A DNA stretch of 64,000 nt from Aequorivita sp. (GTDB taxonomy: Bacteria > Bacteroidota > Bacteroidia > Flavobacteriales > Flavobacteriaceae): contig JAGQYY010000001.1 in assembly GCA_020435825.1 (NCBI GenBank), positions 62,702 to 126,701 of the forward strand. The letters are read 5' to 3'. Under the pieces are notes generated by a model that saw only the letters and a list, made by a program, of their open reading frames with translations, was not told where the DNA came from and made no database searches. Of this stretch, positions 26,285 to 35,444 are shown in pieces; the first letter of the stretch is position 1, and each line of letters starts with the position of its first letter. Made by a program: the position numbers and the translations under genes.

Positions 26285-27169
26285 TTATTCAGAAATCCAC
26301 ATTTCCGCTGGCATCCCGATTTTTAGGCTGCCGTCGTTTTTTACCGTTACTTTTACTGCAAATACCAAATTTACCCGCTCTTCCTTGGTCTGGATTATTT
26401 TTGGAGTAAATTCTGCCGATGCCGAAATCCAACTTATGGTTCCTTTGTAGTCCTTCATTTCTTCCCCGGAATCGATTTTTACGGTTACTTGCTGCCCGAT
26501 CTTAATATTCGGAAGCTGCGTTTCGCTTACGTAAACACGTAGCGTCATTTCGTCCAAATCGGCTATTTTGTATAGTGGTTTTCCAAAGGAAACAATTTCA
26601 TCGGGCTCGGCATATTTGGTCAAAACAGTTCCTTTTATTGGGTTTGCTATTTTACATTTTGCAATCTGCTCCTCAATTTGAGCCACTTTTGCATCGATGG
26701 ATTTTACCTCGTTTACAATCGGGGAATTCTGGACTTCCACGTTTTGTATTTGTTTTTTTAAAACGTCCACTTGGCTGTTGGCCTGGTCCAATTGGCGCTT
26801 GGTGGCAGCGTTTTCGGCAAACATATTTTGGATGCGCTCCTGTTCGGTTTTTGCGGTCTGCAATTGTTGGTTCAAAACGCTTACTTGTGACCAAACGCCT
26901 CCCGATTTTGAAGCAACGGTTTCCTTTGAAGCAAGCAGTTGCTGTTTGTTTAAATAAAGTTGAAGTGTATCTACAAGCGCTACGACTACTCCTTTTTCTA
27001 AAATTTCACCTTCCTCTACACTCAAAAACTCCAGTTTTCCGTTTGCTTCAGAAGAGATTGTTATTTCAGTTGCTTCAAAGTTTCCGTAGCCATCTGCTTT
27101 TTCGCCATTGGAACAGGAAAATAGGCTTCCTGCCAAGACTGTCAAAAACAATATTTTTATATTTTTCAT
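26285..27169 (-). CDS. HlyD/YbhG-type membrane fusion protein
   Basis: 294 residues: lipoprotein-like signal peptide (LFSCSNGE), lipoyl half (EGEILEKGVVVALVDT), a helical hairpin with coiled-coil character (about 75-160), a second half (NPIKGTVLTKYAEPDE) and a beta-barrel (RVYVSETQLPNIKIGQQVTV). Adaptor of the ABC exporter, comparable to E. coli YbhG with YbhFSR. Confidence 0.92.
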   Translation of the reverse strand: MKNIKILFLTVLAGSLFSCSNGEKADGYGNFEATEITISSEANGKLEFLSVEEGEILEKGVVVALVDTLQLYLNKQQLLASKETVASKSGGVWSQVSVLNQQLQTAKTEQERIQNMFAENAATKRQLDQANSQVDVLKKQIQNVEVQNSPIVNEVKSIDAKVAQIEEQIAKCKIANPIKGTVLTKYAEPDEIVSFGKPLYKIADLDEMTLRVYVSETQLPNIKIGQQVTVKIDSGEEMKDYKGTISWISASAEFTPKIIQTKEERVNLVFAVKVTVKNDGSLKIGMPAEMWISE

Positions 27170-27178
27170 CCTAAATAG

Positions 27179-28441
27179 TTATTTAAAATCCCCTTTTATT
27201 ATGTTGTAACTCGCTTTTGCGAGTGCAAGTTTAACCTCGTGCAATTGCTGGTCAATTCTGGCCTCGTAAAGGTTGTTCAGTTCTGTGATGTATTCCGAAG
27301 GAGTAATGGAGCCATTCTGTAATTGGGAAGTAGTCGCTTGTAAAACTTTCTCGCGCAATACGATTATTTCGGTATCTTTTTGAAGCATATTTTTATATTT
27401 ATTTATATCGCTTTCAGCTTCTGTCAGTTGTATTTCGTTGTTTAGCAAAAAGGTTTCTTTTTCAGTAGAAACCATTTCCTTTGAAATATCAACGGCCCGT
27501 TTTTGCTGCTTCGTTTTGCCCCAATCTAAAATGTTCCAGTTCAATTTCAATCCGACCATATAAAAATCCTGAAAGGAATTGTCAAGCATGTTCAAACCCG
27601 GATTGCCGTAGCCGGCTTGAGCAAAACCGGATAATTTCGGGTAACTGCTTTTGGAAATAACTTCTTTTGAGGTTTCCAATTGGGTTTCTTGCAATTGGAA
27701 AAGCTCAAGTTCGGGTCGTTCTGACTGAGTTTCTGCCGTAACTAAAATCTCTGGATTTGTTAAAGTTGTTTTATTGTCCAAATCTTGGAAAACCAACAAT
27801 GAGAGATTTTTCAGTGCTTTTTCCCTATCAAAATTTATTTGTGAAAGTTGTTGTTCCAGTTTCAGTATTTCTGCTTTTAAAACATATTCGGAAGCGGGGA
27901 GGACTGCACCGTATTTTACTCCTGCGCCTACTTCTTTTATGCGCAAATTGAGTTGCTCCATTTTTGAAACGAGCAGTTTTTCCTGTTCCTGAAAAAGTAA
28001 AACCCTGAAATAGCTTTGGCTGATACGGCTTTTTAAAGTGTAAAGATTTACAGTAATTTGTTGTTGCTGTGCAGCGAGTTCTGCGGTTTTTAATTTTGTG
28101 TTTGCTGCAATATTTCCACCGTTATAAATCAATAGGTTGGCATCCAGCGTGGCACGATATTGATCTTTATTGAGTGGCTCAATGGTTGCATTTGGAATTT
28201 GAAAGGGTAATTCAATAACATCGGATTGATAGGTTGCCTGCGCATTCAGATCCAGTTTGGGAAGTTTCCCTTTTTCCAAAATAGTAATTTCAGACTTAGT
28301 TTTTTCTTCCAATAAAGTTGTCTGTTTTGCCAGCGGATAATTTTTTTCAGCTAGAAAGTAGCATTCTTCCAAGGTGAGCGTTTGCTGCGCAGAAAGGAAT
28401 AGTGGGGAGAGGCCGAAAATTATAAAGAATAGCCTTTTCAT
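27179..28441 (-). CDS. TolC-family outer membrane efflux protein
   Basis: 420 residues: signal peptide ending LSAQQ, then two OEP repeats with long helices. It begins 3 bp after the TetR gene stop and ends 9 bp before the adaptor gene, so the operon encodes all layers of an envelope-spanning ABC exporter. Confidence 0.92.
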   Translation of the reverse strand: MKRLFFIIFGLSPLFLSAQQTLTLEECYFLAEKNYPLAKQTTLLEEKTKSEITILEKGKLPKLDLNAQATYQSDVIELPFQIPNATIEPLNKDQYRATLDANLLIYNGGNIAANTKLKTAELAAQQQQITVNLYTLKSRISQSYFRVLLFQEQEKLLVSKMEQLNLRIKEVGAGVKYGAVLPASEYVLKAEILKLEQQLSQINFDREKALKNLSLLVFQDLDNKTTLTNPEILVTAETQSERPELELFQLQETQLETSKEVISKSSYPKLSGFAQAGYGNPGLNMLDNSFQDFYMVGLKLNWNILDWGKTKQQKRAVDISKEMVSTEKETFLLNNEIQLTEAESDINKYKNMLQKDTEIIVLREKVLQATTSQLQNGSITPSEYITELNNLYEARIDQQLHEVKLALAKASYNIIKGDFK

Positions 28442-28444
28442 TTT

Positions 28445-29059
28445 TTACTTTTTTATGGAATTGATTATAAACTCAGAAACAGAAACCTTTCGTTCTTCCA
28501 TCATTTTTTTGAAAGCTTTATTTTCAATCTTCAAAAATCCTTTTATTAAAGGAGTAGCCACAAATGGGAAGATATTCAACGATATAATATTGATGAAAAG
28601 TTGCTCTCCGTTTATTGGTTTCAAAATGCCTTTTTCCACTTCTTGGTTCACTTGGTTTTTAAATTTTTCCAGTGTTGGAAAAGCTGCGTTACGTTGAATT
28701 TTCTCAAAAAACTTCGGATTCCGGTTTAATTCCTGGATTATAAAATTTGGTAAATATGGATGTTTTGATATAAAGGAAATATAATTGTGCGTAAAGTTTT
28801 TCACCTTGTCCTCAATTGAGGAATCATCGTTCAAGATTTTATTGAGTTGTGGGGCCAAAAGAGAAAAAGCATTCGTGAAAACCGCTTCAAAAAGTAATTG
28901 TTTGCTACGGTAATAATAGTGGAGCATTGCTTTGTTGATACCAGCTTCGTCTGCGATTTCCTGCATTCGGGCGCCGTCCATCCCTTTTTTTTGGAATATG
29001 TTTTCAGCGGCGCTCAATATTTGTCCCTCCGTATCATGGTTCTTATTTGTCTTTGCCAT
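28445..29059 (-). CDS. TetR/AcrR family transcriptional regulator
   Basis: 204 residues. The N-terminal HTH spans about 10-55 (GQILSAAENIFQKKGMDGAR ... INKAMLHYYYRSKQLLFE). The C-terminal helical ligand domain resembles the group controlling YbhG/HlyD exporters. First gene of the operon, probably autoregulatory. A candidate operator is the AT-rich TTAACTTTATGGTTTAAC-type repeat just upstream (about 29063-29092). Confidence 0.9.
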   Translation of the reverse strand: MAKTNKNHDTEGQILSAAENIFQKKGMDGARMQEIADEAGINKAMLHYYYRSKQLLFEAVFTNAFSLLAPQLNKILNDDSSIEDKVKNFTHNYISFISKHPYLPNFIIQELNRNPKFFEKIQRNAAFPTLEKFKNQVNQEVEKGILKPINGEQLFINIISLNIFPFVATPLIKGFLKIENKAFKKMMEERKVSVSEFIINSIKK

Positions 29060-29061
29060 TT

Positions 29062-29095
29062 TTTAACTTTATGGTTTAACTATTTGGTTAACAAA
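29062..29095. promoter_or_regulatory. Candidate TetR operator and promoter region
   Basis: GGTTTAAC and GGTTAAC direct half-repeats with TTTAAC elements lie immediately upstream of the TetR gene. They form imperfect dyads overlapping the expected promoter. Assigned from position only. Confidence 0.35.
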
Positions 29096-29308
29096 GATAC
29101 ATATTATATCTTTACACAAATGATTTTTCAGAAAATTTTAAAAATATTCGTTGGCGGTTGATGAATTCTATCTTAAACTTCTGAAATACATTAAGTTTAT
29201 AGTTTCTTTTACGAATTTTTAAAAATGTGAAACAGGAGAAACGTATATTTACGAATATATGGTAAACAGAGGTGTATGATTCTGTTTGTAAACAATCTAA
29301 AAAATATT

Positions 29309-29941
29309 ATGCAAAAATTAATGACCACAGCAATTTTTATAGTTTCCCTATACAGTTGTTCCAGCAGCCGTTTGGTTGATGAATATAGAAATGTTGAAAC
29401 CACAGATTTTCATGCAAATAAAGTGTTGGTAGTTGGTTTTACGCCCGATGACGGACTGCGGCGCCAATTTGAATATAGTTTGCAACAAGCCCTGGAAGCT
29501 GAAGATGTGGTTGCTATAAAAAGCGTTGATTTTTTTGAAAGTAGTTTCAGCAACAACAATCAATCTAAAGAGAATTTGGACAATATTGAGAAGGAACTTT
29601 TAAACGCTGGATTTGATGCAGTTTTATTTTCAAAAGTAACGGGGCAGGAGAGTAAAGTAACCATCGGGCAATCCTACCGAAACCTCGCAAAATCTTTTGA
29701 GTCATTCAGTGATTATTATAATGAGAATAAACCTGTTTATGGCAACTCGCAAACTGAGGATTATCCGGTTTATAATACCGAGACTTCATTATATTGTCTT
29801 TGTCCCGGTAAAGAGCAGGATTTGATTTGGCGCGGAAAGATAGATATTGTTGATCCGACAAACAGTGCGTCAACCATTCGAGATTATGTGAAAACACTTG
29901 TGCAAACGCTCAAAAGGAACAATCTTTTGATCGTAAAATGA
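29309..29941 (+). CDS. Lipoprotein of unknown function
   Basis: 210 residues from ATG 29309, chosen because the signal peptide MQKLMTTAIFIVSLYSC starts there; 11 further codons upstream are open. Lipobox YSC-S, then a soluble domain with alternating strands and helices (KVLVVGFTPDDGLRRQFE, GFDAVLFSKVTG). It resembles Bacteroidota outer-membrane lipoproteins with no known role. It stands alone between two divergently oriented blocks; its stop is 13 bases from the stop of the convergent USP7. Confidence 0.75.
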   Translation: MQKLMTTAIFIVSLYSCSSSRLVDEYRNVETTDFHANKVLVVGFTPDDGLRRQFEYSLQQALEAEDVVAIKSVDFFESSFSNNNQSKENLDNIEKELLNAGFDAVLFSKVTGQESKVTIGQSYRNLAKSFESFSDYYNENKPVYGNSQTEDYPVYNTETSLYCLCPGKEQDLIWRGKIDIVDPTNSASTIRDYVKTLVQTLKRNNLLIVK

Positions 29942-29953
29942 TCTTTTTTAAAT

Positions 29954-30781
29954 TCACTCGTGAAGCACCAAAAGCGGTACGGGCGAGCCATAGCTGATCT
30001 TTGAGGTTTCTGACCCGAAAATGAAGCGGTTTAAAAAACTTTTTCGTTCCACAACCATTACGTGAAGCTGGATTGGAATTAATTGCTCAAAAGCATTAAT
30101 TGCTATTGATGCAGGAATATTTTTTATGGCAAAGCGCTCAAAACCAATTTCTTTGAAAACTTCTTCAGTGTGGTTTTTTTTGGTTGCCAGTTCAATATTT
30201 TCTTCTTCTATTTCAAGAATTTTAAGAGATGCATCGTGTTTTTTTACTATTTCTGAAATTACATTGAGTGATTTGTTCGACACCTCATATTGATAATTGA
30301 GTGATAACAGAACGGAATTAATTTTTTCAAAAGAATATCCTTCGGGAATCACAAGAACGGGACAATTAACGTTTCGTATGATTTTCAAGGTGTTACTGCC
30401 AAAAATAACCTCCGCAGCACCTGTTGCGCCGTTGGAACCCATTAGTATTAATTCAATATTGTTTAGGGCAACTGCTTGGTTTACGGCATCTACAATATTA
30501 TCAAAATCAACTGTTGTAACAAAAGTGAAATCCTCAGCCCCGGAAATTGATCTACAAAATTGGGCCATTTTTTCGACCCCCTCCTTATTGTCGTTCAAAA
30601 TGCCTTCATAGACCGATGTGCCGGGAGCGCCGTAAAGTACATCGGCAGTTATGTAACCAGAGGGTTTTTGCGAATTGAGAATGTGAAATGTACATTTTTC
30701 CCCTTCAAAAAACTTCAGGGCATACCTAATTGCATTCTTTGAGTTTTCTGAAAAGTCTGTGGGTAAAAGAATGTTTTCCAT
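29954..30781 (-). CDS. Universal stress protein, two UspA domains (USP7)
   Basis: 275 residues. First domain MENILLPTDFSENSKNAIRY with loop MGSNGATGAAEVIFGSNTLK; the second domain is degenerate; it ends PLLVLHE like USP2. Encoded apart from the array but with the same operator-promoter layout (30805-30848). It is divergent from the nos cluster. Confidence 0.9.
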   Translation of the reverse strand: MENILLPTDFSENSKNAIRYALKFFEGEKCTFHILNSQKPSGYITADVLYGAPGTSVYEGILNDNKEGVEKMAQFCRSISGAEDFTFVTTVDFDNIVDAVNQAVALNNIELILMGSNGATGAAEVIFGSNTLKIIRNVNCPVLVIPEGYSFEKINSVLLSLNYQYEVSNKSLNVISEIVKKHDASLKILEIEEENIELATKKNHTEEVFKEIGFERFAIKNIPASIAINAFEQLIPIQLHVMVVERKSFLNRFIFGSETSKISYGSPVPLLVLHE

Positions 30782-30804
30782 TTTTAATTTATAAAAAAAT
30801 TTAT

Positions 30805-30848
30805 CAAAAATAATTCTTCAAAATAACTTCAAAAATGATTTTAATCAT
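30805..30848 (-). promoter_or_regulatory. Fnr-like operator plus -7 box for USP7
   Basis: Reverse strand: perfect dyad ATGATTAAAATCAT (30848-30835), 22 bp, then -7 box TATTTTTG (30812-30805). The USP7 ATG is 24 bases beyond the box. Confidence 0.78.
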
Positions 30849-30940
30849 ACATAGTTAAGAGTGTAGATTATAAAATATAATATTGATAATGAGCTATTTA
30901 AATATAATGCTTAATTGTGGGATAAAACACTCTTTTTTAT

Positions 30941-30984
30941 ATGATAAAAGTCATATTCTATTTCCAACTTGAAACCTAATTTTG
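30941..30984 (+). promoter_or_regulatory. Fnr-like operator plus -7 box for the nos cluster
   Basis: Dyad ATGATAAAAGTCAT (30941-30954), 22 bp, perfect -7 box TAATTTTG (30977-30984). It precedes the cytochrome c gene by 25 bases. It is separate from the USP7 site on the other strand, about 100 bp away. Confidence 0.82.
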
Positions 30985-31008
30985 TCATGTAAATTAATTT
31001 TAACAACT

Positions 31009-31512
31009 ATGAAAAACATAATGAGATCACTAACCGCAATTGCAATCCTAACCTTGATAAGCTGTGGCGGAAAAGAAGAAAAAAAGAAAGATGGTATCCA
31101 AATAGGCCAAAAGCCTCCTGCAACCGAAACTCCTAAGGAGGAACCAGCCTCAAATGAAAAACCTTCAGAGATGGTTGACCTAACTAATAAGGGAATTGGG
31201 CCGATTAAAAGTTTAGAGCTTCCTGCGGAAATAGACCAGGCAATGGCTGCCAAAGGGATGGAGGTTTACAAAACAAAATGTATGGCCTGCCATAAACCGG
31301 ACAAAAAATTTATTGGTCCTGCGCCAACAGGAATTTTTGAAAGGCGTACACCAGAGTGGATTATGAACATGATTCTAAATCCAGAGGATATGACCCAAAA
31401 CGATCCGCTTGCGAAAGCACTTTTGGTAGAGTTCAACGGATCGCCAATGGCTAATCAAAACCTGACTGAAGAAGAGGCCAGACAAGTATTGGAATATTTT
31501 AGAACACTCTAA
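31009..31512 (+). CDS. Monoheme c-type cytochrome lipoprotein of the nos cluster
   Basis: 167 residues: lipobox LISC (Cys19), a Lys/Glu/Pro-rich spacer to about residue 60, then a class I cytochrome c domain with heme motif CMACH and a likely Met ligand in GSPMANQ. It precedes nosZ in the same direction. No nosR, nosC or nosG-type electron donors are in the window, so it is a good candidate electron donor to NosZ. This is inference from position. Confidence 0.88.
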   Translation: MKNIMRSLTAIAILTLISCGGKEEKKKDGIQIGQKPPATETPKEEPASNEKPSEMVDLTNKGIGPIKSLELPAEIDQAMAAKGMEVYKTKCMACHKPDKKFIGPAPTGIFERRTPEWIMNMILNPEDMTQNDPLAKALLVEFNGSPMANQNLTEEEARQVLEYFRTL

Positions 31513-31536
31513 CATATACACTTAAACAACCAAACC

Positions 31537-31562
31537 CCTTGCAGGGTCTAGGCCCTGCAAGG
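31537..31562 (+). terminator. Palindromic hairpin between cytochrome c and fasciclin genes
   Basis: Perfect 10-bp stem CCTTGCAGGG (31537-31546) / CCCTGCAAGG (31553-31562) with a 6-base loop, followed by TTT. It is either an attenuator or RNA-stabilising element within the nos cluster. It also resembles a dispersed flavobacterial repeat. Confidence 0.6.
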
Positions 31563-31581
31563 TTTAAAAACCAAAACCAAA

Positions 31582-32160
31582 ATGAAAACAACGCTTAAAC
31601 TGTTATTTTTTACAGCTGCAATCCTTGTGTTTTCAGCGTGTAAAAACGAAACAAAAACTGACGGTCATGGAACTACTCATGAAAGTTCCAAAGCAAATGA
31701 TGCCACTACAGAAAAACAAGGTCAGGCATTTATTGAAAATGACGAATCAAAACCTAATGTGCTTCAAATTGCAATAGGCTCTCCAGACCATAGCACACTT
31801 GTTGCCGCGGTACAGGCTGCAGAATTGGAAAATGCATTGGTAAATGCAGGACCTCTTATGGTTTTTGCTCCAACCAACGCTGCCTTTGATGCTTTGCCGG
31901 CTGGTACTGTGGAAGAGTTGTTAAAACCTGAAAACAAGGAAAAATTGGCCTACATCCTTAAAAACCATGTAACTCCCGGAAACTATTCCAAAGATTTTTT
32001 GAAAAAGTTTAAAAAATTGGGGCAAGCTAATGGTGAAGATGTAACTGTTGAAGTTAACGGTGAAGATGTTTTTGTGGGCGGTGCCAGAATCATTGCCAGT
32101 ATTCCTGCCGGAAATGGAATTGTGCACGTAGTTGACAAAGTAATTTTACCAGCAAATTAA
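31582..32160 (+). CDS. Fasciclin-domain lipoprotein
   Basis: 192 residues: lipobox FSAC (Cys20), linker, then one fasciclin (FAS1) domain with the H1 motif GPLMVFAPTNAAFDALP and the late NGIVHVVDKVILP. Periplasmic or outer-membrane attached. FAS1 proteins mediate binding; its presence between a cytochrome and nosZ is a recurrent arrangement I would expect in flavobacteria, but its role in N2O respiration is unknown. Confidence 0.85.
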   Translation: MKTTLKLLFFTAAILVFSACKNETKTDGHGTTHESSKANDATTEKQGQAFIENDESKPNVLQIAIGSPDHSTLVAAVQAAELENALVNAGPLMVFAPTNAAFDALPAGTVEELLKPENKEKLAYILKNHVTPGNYSKDFLKKFKKLGQANGEDVTVEVNGEDVFVGGARIIASIPAGNGIVHVVDKVILPAN

Positions 32161-32193
32161 GCAATTGAATAATATAAAATAAACAATAGAACA

Positions 32194-34158
32194 ATGAGAA
32201 AAACAATTAATATTTTAGTTTCCCTGATTATGGTTGCCGGTTTGGTTAGCTGTAATGGCGGAGACAAAAAAGGAAACAAAAGCAAAGGTGGTTTGGCCAC
32301 TAATGCTGCTGAAAAAGTGTACGTAGCTCCCGGTGAGCACGATGAATTTTACGCCTTCATATCAGGTGGATTTAGCGGACAGCTTTCTGTGTATGGCCTT
32401 CCATCCGGACGTTTGTTCAAAGTAATTCCGGTATTCTCTCAAGATGCTGAAAAAGCTTGGGGCTATAATGAGGAAACCAAGCCAATGTTGGAAACTTCAT
32501 TCGGTTTTGTGCCTTGGGATGATAGTCACCACCCAGACATTTCGCAAACAAATGGTGAATTGGACGGGCGTTGGGTTTTCATCAACGGTAACAATACACC
32601 ACGTATCGCCCGTGTTGACCTCACCACTTTTGAAACTGCTGAAATTATTGAAGTGCCAAACAGTGCCGGTAACCACAGTTCTTCATTCATTACTGAAAAT
32701 ACGGAATATGTTGTTGCGGGAACTCGTTTCTCTGTACCAATTCCACAGCGTGACTTGCCAATTAAGGATTATAAAGGAAACTTTAAAGGCGCACTTTCAT
32801 TTATTAGTGTAGATCCTGAAACAGGGCGTATGGCAATAAAATTCCAATTGATGATGCCCGGTTTTGATTATGACCTTTCTCACCCTGGTCGCGACAAATC
32901 GCACGGCTGGTTCTTCTTTACAACTTATAATACTGAAGAGGCAAACACTTTGTTGGAAGTTAACGCTTCCCAAAATGATAAGGATTTCATCGCAGCTGTA
33001 AACTGGAAAAAAATTGAAGAATATGTGAACAATGGTGGTGGAACAAAAGTTCCTGCAAAATATGCGCACAATGTTTACAGTGATGAGACCCATACTGCTA
33101 CATCTACAATGATGAATGAGGTACTTACTGTTAATCCATTGGATGTTCCCGGAGCTGTTTACTTTCTTCCTACTCCTAAATCACCCCACGGTTGTGATGT
33201 AGATCCAACAGGTGAATATATTGTAGGTAACGGAAAACTTTCTGCCGATTTAACAGTTCACTCATTCACAAAAATGCTTGATGCAATCGAAAACAAGAAG
33301 TTTGATGGCGAAGCTTACGGCATTCCAATCCTTAAATTCGAAGATGTACTTGCCGGAACTGTTAAACAACCAGGCTTAGGCCCATTGCATACCGAGTTTG
33401 ATGGAAAAGGAAATGCTTATACAACCTTCTTTATCTCTTCTGAAGTTGTAAAATGGAAAGTAGGTACTTGGGAAGTTGTGGACCGTCAACCAGCTTACTA
33501 TTCTGTTGGTCACGGTATGATTCCTGGTGGAAACTCTCGCAAACCGTTTGGAAAGTATTTTGTTTCTATGAACAAGATTACCAAAGACCGCTATTTGCCA
33601 ACGGGACCAGAAGTAACCCAGTCTGCACAGTTGTATAACATTAGTGGTGATAAAATGGAACTGTTGTTAGATTTCCCAACTATTGGAGAGCCACACTACG
33701 CTGCCGGTATTCCCGCAGAAATTGTTGCCAAGAATTCAAAACAATTATTCAAATTGTCAGAAAATAAACACCCTTATGCCACAATTTCAGATGGTGATGC
33801 TAGGGTAGAGCGCAAAGGAAACGAAGTCCATATTTATATGACGATGATTCGTAGCCACTTTAATCCAGACAACATTGAAGGTATAAAAGTTGGAGATAAG
33901 GTTTACTTCCACGTTACAAACCACGAGCAGGATTATGATGTGCCACATGGTATAAGTATGATTGGTGCTAATACTTCAGAATTGCTTATTATGCCAGGCC
34001 AAACAGAAACCTTTGTTTGGGAACCTAAACAGCCCGGCGTATGGCCGTTCTATTGTACTGACTTCTGTTCTGCATTGCACCAAGAAATGCAGGGTTACGT
34101 TCGCGTAAGCCCAGCAAGTTCTGGAACTGAACTTAAATGGTCTTTGGGAGAAGACTAA
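32194..34158 (+). CDS. nosZ: Nitrous oxide reductase (clade II type)
   Basis: Periplasmic reductase converting N2O to N2, 654 residues. The N-terminus is a Sec lipoprotein-type signal (Cys20 in GLVSC) without a Tat RR motif, a clade II trait. The beta-propeller carries His clusters for the CuZ site, such as DDSHHPDIS and SPHGCDVDPTG. The C-terminal cupredoxin domain has the CuA ligands in CTDFCSALHQEM (Cys621, Cys625, His629, Met632). A strong terminator follows, so downstream nos genes probably receive less transcript. Confidence 0.97.
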   Translation: MRKTINILVSLIMVAGLVSCNGGDKKGNKSKGGLATNAAEKVYVAPGEHDEFYAFISGGFSGQLSVYGLPSGRLFKVIPVFSQDAEKAWGYNEETKPMLETSFGFVPWDDSHHPDISQTNGELDGRWVFINGNNTPRIARVDLTTFETAEIIEVPNSAGNHSSSFITENTEYVVAGTRFSVPIPQRDLPIKDYKGNFKGALSFISVDPETGRMAIKFQLMMPGFDYDLSHPGRDKSHGWFFFTTYNTEEANTLLEVNASQNDKDFIAAVNWKKIEEYVNNGGGTKVPAKYAHNVYSDETHTATSTMMNEVLTVNPLDVPGAVYFLPTPKSPHGCDVDPTGEYIVGNGKLSADLTVHSFTKMLDAIENKKFDGEAYGIPILKFEDVLAGTVKQPGLGPLHTEFDGKGNAYTTFFISSEVVKWKVGTWEVVDRQPAYYSVGHGMIPGGNSRKPFGKYFVSMNKITKDRYLPTGPEVTQSAQLYNISGDKMELLLDFPTIGEPHYAAGIPAEIVAKNSKQLFKLSENKHPYATISDGDARVERKGNEVHIYMTMIRSHFNPDNIEGIKVGDKVYFHVTNHEQDYDVPHGISMIGANTSELLIMPGQTETFVWEPKQPGVWPFYCTDFCSALHQEMQGYVRVSPASSGTELKWSLGED

Positions 34159-34214
34159 TAGGATGTTTTTAGTTGTGAAAATACTGGATTAGTGATTGAT
34201 GGTATTTTCAAAGG

Positions 34215-34249
34215 AAAGACGGGGGTTCGTTGATTTTCCCCCGTCTTTT
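34215..34249 (+). terminator. Strong rho-independent terminator after nosZ
   Basis: Perfect 11-bp stem AAAGACGGGGG (34215-34225) / CCCCCGTCTTT (34238-34248), 12-base loop. The end of the stem supplies the T run. It probably sets a high nosZ to accessory-gene ratio. Confidence 0.9.
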
Positions 34250-34361
34250 AAAAAAAGATCTTAAAACCTGCCTTTTAACTAAATATAAAATCAGCTATCT
34301 GCGCAAATGCTTAAACAGAAAAACCAACCGCACTGATGTTTAAGGTTTAAAATTCAAAAAA

Positions 34362-35006
34362 ATGAAAAAAGCAGGAATAATAATGATAATTGGCTCCCTA
34401 CTACTATTGGGTCTTTTTAAATTCCCATTGTGGAATATTATGCTGGGCGCACCCCAATATCCCGATCCTTTGGGAATGGATATCTATATTCAGGGAATAA
34501 AGGGGGTACAGGAATTTGATATTCAAAATATTGATGGATTGAACCATTATATTGGTATGAAAACCATTCCCGAACCTGCAGATATGTGGGAATTTCAAGT
34601 ATTCCCAATGGTAATTGGAATTATGGTTGCAATTGGTGTTATCATAGGGTTGCTTGGTTTCTTTGGAAAAGTGAGCTATAAATGGTTTCTAGGTTGGTTC
34701 GTATTAATGTCTGTATTGGGAATTATGGGAATGTACGATTTCAATTCCTGGCTTGCCGAATACGGAAGCGATCTTGATCCAAAAGCCATTATGAAATTGT
34801 TAAACCCAGATGGCACACCGATGACATACAAACCACCGTTAATCGGCTATCAAAAAATGCTTAATTTTGATGTGGATTCTTGGCCTGCAACTGGCGCTTA
34901 TATGATGTTTGTGGGTATGATGCTTACCATTGTTGCATTCTTAGTTGGGAAGAAAGAATATAAAAAATTAGAGAAAAAGACATCCTTTAAAACTGTAACA
35001 ACATAA
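34362..35006 (+). CDS. Nos-cluster integral membrane protein (NosB-like position)
   Basis: 214 residues with four hydrophobic segments (about 5-25, 85-107, 110-130, 180-200). A periplasmic loop follows TM1 (WNIMLGAPQYPDPLGMDIYI). It lies between nosZ and nosL, where clade II clusters such as that of Wolinella carry the membrane protein NosB. I assign it by position, not by clear motif. It is translationally coupled to nosL (1-bp overlap). Confidence 0.7.
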   Translation: MKKAGIIMIIGSLLLLGLFKFPLWNIMLGAPQYPDPLGMDIYIQGIKGVQEFDIQNIDGLNHYIGMKTIPEPADMWEFQVFPMVIGIMVAIGVIIGLLGFFGKVSYKWFLGWFVLMSVLGIMGMYDFNSWLAEYGSDLDPKAIMKLLNPDGTPMTYKPPLIGYQKMLNFDVDSWPATGAYMMFVGMMLTIVAFLVGKKEYKKLEKKTSFKTVTT

Positions 35007-35440
35007 TGAAACGGATCTTCTTTTTGGGTATAATTACAATATTGCTTGTTTCTTGCAATGTAAGCCCACAGCATATAGAATATGGCACCGATGCCTGTCA
35101 CTACTGCAACATGACCATCGTGGATCGTCAACATGCGGCACAGCTTGTAACCACAAAAGGAAAAGCCTTTAAGTATGATGCAATTGAGTGTATGGTTCAC
35201 TCTTTGCAAGATGATATGAAAGATACGGAAATTTCACTTTACTTAGCTGCGGATTTTAACCAACCGGGACAATTGATGGATGCTACAATGGCTACCTATC
35301 TTGTGAGTGAACAGATATCCAGCCCCATGGGCGCCAATCTTTCCGCTTTTGAAAATGAAAATTCTGCCCAGAATGCAAAAAATAAGTTTACAGGAGAAAT
35401 TTTCTCTTGGGAAGAGGTCCAAAACCACTTAAAGCAATAG
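35006..35440 (+). CDS. nosL: NosL copper chaperone lipoprotein
   Basis: 144 residues: lipobox LVSC (Cys17), NosL domain with Cys pair in CHYCNMTIVDRQHAAQLV and Met/His residues nearby. NosL delivers Cu(I) to NosZ in the periplasm together with NosDFY. The ATG overlaps the upstream stop codon by 1 bp. Confidence 0.93.
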   Translation: MKRIFFLGIITILLVSCNVSPQHIEYGTDACHYCNMTIVDRQHAAQLVTTKGKAFKYDAIECMVHSLQDDMKDTEISLYLAADFNQPGQLMDATMATYLVSEQISSPMGANLSAFENENSAQNAKNKFTGEIFSWEEVQNHLKQ

Positions 35441-35444
35441 TGCT

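Noticed and set aside
26575..27174. 199-codon forward frame opposite the HlyD gene
   Set aside because: Arg/Leu/Phe-rich shadow of the adaptor coding strand.
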